Positions 1-4,884 of a stretch of 10,700 nt of DNA are shown here, one piece after another. Made by a program: the position numbers and the translations under genes. Location of the stretch: the NCBI GenBank assembly GCA_017410745.1, contig JAFPPJ010000206.1:1-10700 (forward strand). Reading direction: 5' to 3'. The notes under the pieces were generated by a model. It was given only the letters and a program-made list of their open reading frames with translations, ran no database searches and was not told where the DNA came from. The stretch's first letter is position 1; every line of letters starts with the position of its first letter. The stretch is from Oscillospiraceae bacterium (GTDB taxonomy: Bacteria; Bacillota; Clostridia; Oscillospirales; Ruminococcaceae).

Positions 1-51
1 AACAATTCCGAGGATAATATGAAAAGCTTTGTACAAATGCGTATCGGGTAA
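1..51 (+). CDS. Possible 3' end of an upstream gene (partial)
   Basis: Read in frame from the first base, this stretch gives NNSEDNMKSFVQMRIG and then a TAA stop, so it may be the last 16 codons of a gene that begins before the window. It is too short to assign to a family. The alternative is that the ATG at 19, preceded by GAGG with a five-base gap, starts a free-standing 10-codon reading frame. The same tail, with one amino-acid change (S to G) and one silent change (GTA to GTG), is repeated 62 bp downstream. I cannot decide between the two readings without the sequence upstream. Confidence 0.35.
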   Translation, partial: NNSEDNMKSFVQMRIG

Positions 52-53
52 CC

Positions 54-68
54 GTCGGCTTTGCCGAC
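54..68. other. Hairpin 1 of 3 (6-bp stem, TTT loop)
   Basis: GTCGGC pairs perfectly with GCCGAC around a TTT loop. No run of T follows on either strand, so it does not look like an intrinsic terminator. The inner three pairs (GGC/GCC) are shared with the hairpins at 116-130 and 140-154, while the outer three differ. Confidence 0.75.
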
Positions 69-115
69 TCCGAGGATAATATGAAAGGCTTTGTGCAAAT
101 GCGTATCGGGTAAAT

Positions 116-130
116 CCGGGCTTTGCCCGG
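116..130. other. Hairpin 2 of 3 (6-bp stem, TTT loop)
   Basis: CCGGGC pairs perfectly with GCCCGG around TTT. It sits 62 bp after hairpin 1. All three outer base pairs have changed (G-C to C-G, T-A to C-G, C-G to G-C), and each change is matched on the opposite arm, so pairing is kept. No T tract follows. Confidence 0.75.
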
Positions 131-139
131 CGGGTGGGT

Positions 140-154
140 GCAGGCTCAGCCTGC
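140..154. other. Hairpin 3 of 3, directly against a ribosome binding site
   Basis: GCAGGC pairs perfectly with GCCTGC around a TCA loop, the same 6-3-6 design with a GGC/GCC inner stem. It ends one base before the GGAGGA (155-160) that serves the nucleotidyltransferase start at 164. In an mRNA it would leave that ribosome binding site single-stranded and could affect initiation or the 5' stability of the message. That role is inferred. Confidence 0.65.
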
Positions 155-163
155 GGAGGATAT

Positions 164-928
164 ATGACTGTAGAAGATGAGATACTCCGTAAACTGACGG
201 AGATAGAGCAGAAGGAGAATGTGCGTATATTGTATGCAGCAGAGTCGGGCAGCAGGGCATGGGGCTTTGCGTCCCCCGACAGCGACTACGATGTGCGCTT
301 CATATATGTGCGCCGCAATGAGGACTATCTGCGGCTCGACAACGTGCCCGACGTGATAGAATGGCAGCTTGACGACGTGTACGACATAAACGGCTGGGAT
401 CTGAAAAAGGCTCTGACGCTGTTATATAAGTCAAACCCCGCTCTCTTTGAATGGAACGGGTCTCCCATAGTCTACCGCACCGGCGATCACTGGACAAGTA
501 TACAGAAAGATATCAATTCGTTCTTCATAAGCAAATCGGGGCTCTATCACTATCTGCATATGGCAGAGGGCAATTACCGCGAATACCTGAAAGGGGAGAC
601 GGTAAAGCTGAAAAAGTATCTGTATGTCCTGCGCCCCGTGCTCGCAGCACGGTGGATAATCGAACGGAACTGTCCTCCGCCGGTGAAGTTTGCCGACCTC
701 GCTGATGCTATGCTCGAACCGTCTATGCGCGGCACCGTGGATGCGCTCCTTGAAGCAAAGATGCATATGCCCGAACTGGGTGAGGGCAGGCGCATACCGG
801 AGCTAAACGACTACCTCGACCGCTCCATCTCAGAGCTGAAGGAGCTTGCGGGAAAAGAAGAACCCGCCCCTGCAGCAAGCTGGGACAGGCTCAATGAGAT
901 ATTTATTTCGGTCATAGAAGGGGATTGA
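164..928 (+). CDS. RlaP/COG3541-type predicted nucleotidyltransferase
   Basis: This is a 254-residue protein of the DNA polymerase beta-like nucleotidyltransferase superfamily, most like the RlaP family (PF10127, COG3541). The signature is GSRAWGFASPDSDYDVRF, with G29-S30 in the nucleotide-binding turn and D41 and D43 as the metal-binding pair. D74 or E66 may be the third acidic residue. A second family-like block, around DINGWDLKKAL (74-84) and SNPALFEW (90-97), follows. The C-terminal half is helical and basic. Some family members sit in RNA-repair gene clusters, but the substrate is generally unknown and no RNA-repair partner is visible here. The ATG at 164 is preferred because GGAGGA lies just before it; an in-frame GTG at 134 would translate through a hairpin. 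It is the only complete plus-strand gene. Its TGA abuts the stop of the opposing gene. Family assignment is from memory of the motif. Confidence 0.85.
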   Translation: MTVEDEILRKLTEIEQKENVRILYAAESGSRAWGFASPDSDYDVRFIYVRRNEDYLRLDNVPDVIEWQLDDVYDINGWDLKKALTLLYKSNPALFEWNGSPIVYRTGDHWTSIQKDINSFFISKSGLYHYLHMAEGNYREYLKGETVKLKKYLYVLRPVLAARWIIERNCPPPVKFADLADAMLEPSMRGTVDALLEAKMHMPELGEGRRIPELNDYLDRSISELKELAGKEEPAPAASWDRLNEIFISVIEGD

Positions 929-1588
929 TCATACCACCGTCAGGCCATAGCTTTGTATACAGTCAAAACGCGGTATCGCCTCTTTGGCATTGTCGCTTAT
1001 CCTGACGGATGTTTTCTTTTTCACGCCGCCGCATATGATCGTCAGGGCAGATGTGATGCCCATGATATGTTCCCTGAAAAGCATATAATCATTGTATGAA
1101 GCCCATTCCTTTTCGCTTTCAACGCCATGGGATGCGGCTTCATTTTTTCCAAGCCTCGGATATACCATCTGATATCCCATGATGTGTGCGCCCTCCGCCA
1201 TATATGATGCGCGGGTGCTTGCGCATACCTTGCCGTCCTCGGTATATACGCTAAGTGCAAAGGGCGCTATATACGGAGGTATGCCCCTGTCCGTACCCTC
1301 GTACAGGACGTATTCCCTGCCTTCATAGGTGTGTCTCCTGCCGTATCTTACGGTGTCTATATCCGAAGTCACGGAGAAATGCGGCAGCAGTGCATGATCC
1401 CTGCGGCTGTCGATATGTTCCCCGCGGCAGAGCATATCATAAAGCGACTTATACCCCGACAGGAAATCATCTGTCGGGGTATATCCATAGCCAACGGGGA
1501 CATGGGTATTGCTGATAAAAAGTTTGAAGGGGCGCAGTGCCTCTGCCATTTCTTCGGGCGTTATAACGAGATCGACTGTCTGATACAT
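929..1588 (-). CDS. Hypothetical protein of unknown family, 219 residues
   Basis: I do not recognise this protein. It has no signal peptide and no convincing membrane helix, so it is probably cytoplasmic. It looks like a compact alpha/beta protein with many Tyr, His and Arg residues. Notable stretches are a Tyr/Gly-rich VGYGYTPTDDFLSGY (32-46), DSRRDHALLPHF (60-71), ASYMAEGAHIMGYQMVYP (127-144) and a hydrophobic ITSALTIICGG (178-188) near the C-terminus. The start at 1588 has a GAAGG motif a few bases upstream. It follows the YkvA-like gene after 33 bases with no terminator between, so it is likely the last gene of the operon. Its stop lies directly against the stop of the plus-strand nucleotidyltransferase. 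Codon style matches its neighbours, which supports a real gene, but no function can be assigned. Confidence 0.7.
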   Translation of the reverse strand: MYQTVDLVITPEEMAEALRPFKLFISNTHVPVGYGYTPTDDFLSGYKSLYDMLCRGEHIDSRRDHALLPHFSVTSDIDTVRYGRRHTYEGREYVLYEGTDRGIPPYIAPFALSVYTEDGKVCASTRASYMAEGAHIMGYQMVYPRLGKNEAASHGVESEKEWASYNDYMLFREHIMGITSALTIICGGVKKKTSVRISDNAKEAIPRFDCIQSYGLTVV

Positions 1589-1621
1589 ATACCTTCGTCC
1601 CTTCCGTCATCACGGTCATGA

Positions 1622-2392
1622 TCAGCCGGCGTTGATGACAATGCCGATTATTATCATAAGTATTATCATCCATATTATGATATTGGGTACGGCGTATACC
1701 CATTTCTTTTCGCCGGTGCGGCGGTCATTCTCTGCCTGTGTGCGGCATTCCTGCATTATCTCCTCGGGTATCATCCCCACCGCAAGGGATATGAGCGCGG
1801 ACAGTATCACGATGTCGTCGAGATAGCCTATAACGGGGATGAAGTCGGGCACAAGGTCGATGGGGGAGAGTGCGTATGCCACCGCCAGCCATGCCAGCAG
1901 CTTCGCCGGGAAAGGCGTGTTCTTGTGGGATATAGCCATGAGTATCACAGGCAGCTCACCTGTGATGAGCTCCGCCCTCTGCTTGAGGGTCAGCTTCACC
2001 TTCTCCCGGGAGAGTATCTCCACCTCCGGGTCGCCCGTATACTCGATGTCGTATATCTCCTGTGTAGGCTCGCAGTGTACACTGATGATATGCCCCCTGC
2101 TCTCTATGAGCTCCGTGTCCGACAGGCTCTCCGCCAGTGACTTGTATTCGCTCTTGTAGATGTTTCTCGCCCTGCGCGTGTGGGGTATATTGTCAATATC
2201 CATGAGCATGCGCTGCCTTGTGGTGATGCGTATAGGCGCGTGCAGCACAAGGCGTGCATCCACATCGAGCACATCCGGACCGGGGTTGTATCTGCTGTGT
2301 GAGGGCAGCCTGAGAGCGGCGACGTCAAAGCTTATCACGTCGCCGAAGGTCGCCTTTTCTATCACAGCACGATCCAGATCAAAATCAATCAT
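1622..2392 (-). CDS. YkvA/DUF1232 domain membrane-associated protein
   Basis: The protein has 256 residues in three parts. Residues 1-145 are a soluble region, rich in beta-like segments and charged residues, that I do not recognise. Residues about 160-210 match the DUF1232 (YkvA) family, with the hallmark LLAWLAVAYALSPIDLVPDF and then the IGYLDD segment. Residues 231-253 form a strongly hydrophobic C-terminal helix, so the protein is probably anchored in the cytoplasmic membrane. The biochemical role of DUF1232 proteins is not established. I chose the ATG at 2392 because GGAG lies six bases upstream and it overlaps the previous stop by 8 bases, a typical coupled arrangement. An ATG at 2404 in the same frame has a poorer ribosome binding site. 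It sits between the PF06541-type gene and the 219-residue gene. Confidence 0.82.
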   Translation of the reverse strand: MIDFDLDRAVIEKATFGDVISFDVAALRLPSHSRYNPGPDVLDVDARLVLHAPIRITTRQRMLMDIDNIPHTRRARNIYKSEYKSLAESLSDTELIESRGHIISVHCEPTQEIYDIEYTGDPEVEILSREKVKLTLKQRAELITGELPVILMAISHKNTPFPAKLLAWLAVAYALSPIDLVPDFIPVIGYLDDIVILSALISLAVGMIPEEIMQECRTQAENDRRTGEKKWVYAVPNIIIWMIILMIIIGIVINAG

Positions 2393-3335
2393 CGTCTTCT
2401 CCATGTCCGATAAGCTCGCCTACACTGTCTGCCCGGAGCTTAACTCTGATATTTTCTATCACGGAATTCACCCAGTTGCCGACGGACATATCACGCAGTT
2501 CCTTTATGATATCTTTGCCCGTGTCGGGATGCATACCCGGGAATGCCTTGAGCAGACGCAGCTCCCTGCGGTCTCCCCTGAATGCCATGTATGCATCGTA
2601 GCGCATACGCATGAGGCGCTTTACATCATGTGCGGCAGAATGTATGTCTTCGGTGAGATTGTCCGCGCGTACCTGCGCTATGCCCGCATTCTCCTGTATC
2701 GCAGCCGAGGTCTCAAGTGCGGCATTCCCGAGGGAGCTGCCGAGCTTTTCGGCGGTATCGTACATCTTGCTGTTGAGCTCCGCAAACTCTCTTATATGAA
2801 GCGTGAGCCTCTGTGCTGCGGCATATGAGCAGCCCGTGTCTATGAGTATGAGCACGGCGCTTATGCATATGAAGATCATACCCGCTATGCGGGGGATCAT
2901 ATCCACAAGTCCGAGTATCGCGGGTATCACAAAGCTCTCGCCGATGAGACATACCACGCCCCATTCTATCGTCACCTTCAGGCATATGTACCCGTGAAAA
3001 TTGAAGGGCTCATCGGAGTAGTCCCACCACTGATTGTGAAATATCTTTTTCAGCATCACGCCCACCGCAAATTCAAATGCGGTGCATATCACCGCCGATG
3101 TGATGAACAGCACCAGCGGATCTCCGAGCACGGGGCGCAGTACCACTGTTATGATGTTCGCACCGAAGCCGTATATCGGACACAGAGGCATCGAAAGGAA
3201 GCCTCTGTCCGAATATTCACCCATTTTAAGCGTGTGGACGCATACCTCCATCGCCCAGCCGAGGAATGACCAGATGATGAAAAGCATCATCATCTGATAG
3301 GGGGAAAGACCGCAGAAGGGTATGACCTCAAACAT
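2385..3335 (-). CDS. PF06541-type membrane protein (putative ABC-transporter type IV family)
   Basis: This 316-residue protein has about five membrane helices in its first 170 residues (roughly 11-33, 55-70, 72-94, 121-142, 147-170). It then has a cytoplasmic tail of about 145 residues that is helical and rich in Ala, Arg and Glu. Residues typical of PF06541 (formerly DUF1113) are visible: FLGWAMEV near 24-31, RGFLSMPLCPIYGFG at 44-58, and WWDYSDEPFNFHGYICL at 103-119. The 'ABC transporter' label of this family is historical; there is no ATPase domain or partner gene here, so a transport role is not supported. The ATG at 3335 is preferred over an in-frame TTG at 3353: it has AAGGACGGAG upstream and overlaps the preceding stop by 8 bases. 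The downstream YkvA-like gene overlaps its own stop in the same way. Confidence 0.85.
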   Translation of the reverse strand: MFEVIPFCGLSPYQMMMLFIIWSFLGWAMEVCVHTLKMGEYSDRGFLSMPLCPIYGFGANIITVVLRPVLGDPLVLFITSAVICTAFEFAVGVMLKKIFHNQWWDYSDEPFNFHGYICLKVTIEWGVVCLIGESFVIPAILGLVDMIPRIAGMIFICISAVLILIDTGCSYAAAQRLTLHIREFAELNSKMYDTAEKLGSSLGNAALETSAAIQENAGIAQVRADNLTEDIHSAAHDVKRLMRMRYDAYMAFRGDRRELRLLKAFPGMHPDTGKDIIKELRDMSVGNWVNSVIENIRVKLRADSVGELIGHGEDDD

Positions 3336-3642
3336 CTCCGTCCTTGCTGCCAAGCTTCTCGAAAAGCTCGGTCAGTGAGCCCCTTATCTCGTGATAAGCC
3401 TTTTCAAGCTCTACGGACGCTTCATCCACGCCCTTCTTTATATCCTCGCAAGCCGCGGAGGATTCCTTCTCGAACTCTGTGCTGAATTTGTCACAGTCAT
3501 GTCTGAGACCTTCTGCAATACCTCTGAGGCGCTCTTTGTCCTCCTCGGGTATGCTCGTGATATCCGAGCCCTTTATGACTTCCTTGATGCCTGCGAGCTG
3601 CTTCTGCATCTCTTCGATACCCTTTACTATCTCTTCCTTCAT
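3328..3642 (-). CDS. Small helical (coiled-coil-like) hypothetical protein, 104 residues
   Basis: This small, highly charged soluble protein has an overall acidic look. Residues 1-25 and 33-98 read as long amphipathic helices, broken by GSDITSIPEED (25-35). Hydrophobic positions repeat in a heptad-like manner, suggesting a helical bundle or coiled coil. No catalytic motif, signal peptide or membrane segment is seen, and I do not recognise a family. The start is well supported: AAGGAGG overlaps the stop codon of the epimerase gene and lies eight bases before the ATG, and only 13 bases separate the two genes. Its end overlaps the PF06541-type membrane gene by 8 bases. The tight coupling suggests it may act with that membrane protein, whose tail is also helical; this is inference. 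Confidence 0.75.
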   Translation of the reverse strand: MKEEIVKGIEEMQKQLAGIKEVIKGSDITSIPEEDKERLRGIAEGLRHDCDKFSTEFEKESSAACEDIKKGVDEASVELEKAYHEIRGSLTELFEKLGSKDGDV

Positions 3643-3655
3643 TTACTTTACCTCC

Positions 3656-4834
3656 TTAAAGTCTTGCAATTATCTCCATGCACATCCTGCCGTTGTGATA
3701 CGGGCACTTCCACTCGTCCACCACAGCCAGTGCAACAGGTTCGCCGTTCTCGTCAAGCTGAGAGTACCATTCACCGCAGCGCTTGTCCACCTGCTTCGAC
3801 TTTATCCATTCCATGACCTTTTCCGCAGCCTCGAGGAACTTCTTGTCCCCGCCGTGCTGATATGCATTCACAAAGCCTACCACTGTCTCAGCCTGCACCC
3901 ACCATATTCTCTTGCGGTTGATGTAGTCGTTGTCGCGCTCGTTGAAAAGGGAGCCGCTCTGCTTGTCATATGCGATATCGTAGATATTCTCGGATATCTC
4001 CAGATCGTACTTCTTCCAGCGCTCCTTGAGCTCCTCATCGCCCAGCACATCGCAGGCACGGTCGATGAGCCACTGTGCCTCTATGTCATGGCCGTAGGAA
4101 TGTATATCGCCTATGACACTGAGCTCACGGTCAAAGAATACCAGCAGCTTGTGCGCATCATGATCGTATATCTTGTTCTCGGTGATGTCGAGCAGGAAAC
4201 GAAGTCTCTCTGCTACCTCCTCATCGCCGCTGACCTTGTAGAGCACGGTGTATGCTTCGATGAGATGCAGTACGGTATTCATGGTCTTGTCTGCCATGAG
4301 ACCGTTCTCGCTGAGAGCATCGTTCTCTATGAGCTGCCACTCACGGTCAAATGCCTCCATGTATGCCACATCGTCCGTACACTTTTCCTCCACCGTATCG
4401 AACAGTTCAAATGCAAGGTCGAGCGCTTCCTCGCAGCCCGATGCCTCGAAATAGGTGGAGAGCGCATATATCGCAAATGCCTGATTGTAGGTATGCTTCA
4501 TCGTGTCGCAGGGCTCACCGTCATACTTCATCATCCAGTATACTCCGCCGAAGTCCCTGTCCACGCACTTGTCCCGAAGGAACTCATACGCATGAGCGGC
4601 ATTGTCGAGCGCCTTTTCTGCAAGCTGTGCATCGCTGTCCCTGAAGGTAAGGTACACGCTTGAATAGAACCAGAGTATGCGGGAATTGAGTATAACGCCC
4701 TTGTCACCCTTCTTATCAACAGTAAGATCATACCCCACCTGTCCTGTGAAGCCGCCGTTCTCATCGTCGCGCAGCTTGTCCCAGAAGGGTATTATATGTC
4801 CGGTAAGTTCCTTTATGCAGTCTGTCTTGAGCAT
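3656..4834 (-). CDS. Cellobiose 2-epimerase (AGE superfamily)
   Basis: This 392-residue cytoplasmic enzyme would convert cellobiose and related beta-1,4-linked disaccharides to their 2-epimers (for example 4-O-beta-glucosyl-mannose). The N-acylglucosamine 2-epimerase fold is an alpha/alpha barrel. Much of the sequence resembles my recollection of the Ruminococcus albus enzyme (about 389 residues), for example HIIPFWDKLRDDENGGF (13-29), DTMKHTYNQAFAIYAL (110-125), GDIHSYGHDIEAQW (242-255) and CPYHNGRMCMEII (377-389). Expected active-site residues are present: R52, H190, H249, E252, W255, E316 and H380, with H249 and H380 as the likely general acid/base pair. The ATG at 4834 has AAGGTGA six bases upstream and matches the family start; an open frame reaching back to 4909 would run through the end of secA. 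It follows secA after 50 bp and leads the small-gene block downstream. Confidence 0.93.
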   Translation of the reverse strand: MLKTDCIKELTGHIIPFWDKLRDDENGGFTGQVGYDLTVDKKGDKGVILNSRILWFYSSVYLTFRDSDAQLAEKALDNAAHAYEFLRDKCVDRDFGGVYWMMKYDGEPCDTMKHTYNQAFAIYALSTYFEASGCEEALDLAFELFDTVEEKCTDDVAYMEAFDREWQLIENDALSENGLMADKTMNTVLHLIEAYTVLYKVSGDEEVAERLRFLLDITENKIYDHDAHKLLVFFDRELSVIGDIHSYGHDIEAQWLIDRACDVLGDEELKERWKKYDLEISENIYDIAYDKQSGSLFNERDNDYINRKRIWWVQAETVVGFVNAYQHGGDKKFLEAAEKVMEWIKSKQVDKRCGEWYSQLDENGEPVALAVVDEWKCPYHNGRMCMEIIARL

Positions 4835-4854
4835 ATTTATCACCTTTTGTTTAT

Positions 4855-4879
4855 GCCCCTCTCCGTTATGAAGAGGGGC
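4855..4879 (-). other. Stable hairpin between secA and the epimerase gene
   Basis: An eight-pair perfect stem (4855-4862 with 4872-4879, GCCCCTCT and AGAGGGGC) encloses a nine-base loop, six bases after the secA stop. On the minus strand it is followed by ATAAACAAAAGG, not a T run, so it is not a standard intrinsic terminator. It ends a few bases before the epimerase ribosome binding site. It may mark an mRNA processing point or protect the downstream message; this is inference. Confidence 0.6.
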
Positions 4880-4884
4880 GAATT

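Larger units (their letters stand above)
7..130. repeat. 62-bp tandem repeat, two copies, each ending in a hairpin
   Basis: Copy 1 (7-68) and copy 2 (69-130) align without gaps. The first 45 bases, from TCCGAGG to GGGTAA, differ at only two positions (25/87 and 33/95, both A to G). The last 17 bases differ more, yet both fold into a hairpin with a six-pair stem and a TTT loop at exactly the same offset. The 45-base part carries a GAGG ribosome-binding-like motif, an ATG and a stop codon. The period is not a multiple of three, so the two copies lie in different reading frames. Confidence 0.85.

Noticed and set aside
134..163. Upstream GTG start for the nucleotidyltransferase
   Set aside because: The extra ten residues would be encoded by hairpin 3 and the ribosome binding site itself. 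The ATG at 164 has GGAGGA just before it.
2160..2828. A 222-codon open frame on the plus strand across the YkvA-like and PF06541-type genes
   Set aside because: It crosses the junction of two recognisable genes on the other strand, and its composition is that of a shadow frame.
3336..3353. TTG start at 3353 for the PF06541-type protein
   Set aside because: The ATG at 3335 has a better-placed ribosome binding site and an 8-base coupled overlap identical in form to the next junction.
3479..4663. A 394-codon open frame on the plus strand opposite the epimerase gene
   Set aside because: It lies over the strongly supported epimerase and a small coupled gene, and its translation resembles no protein family.
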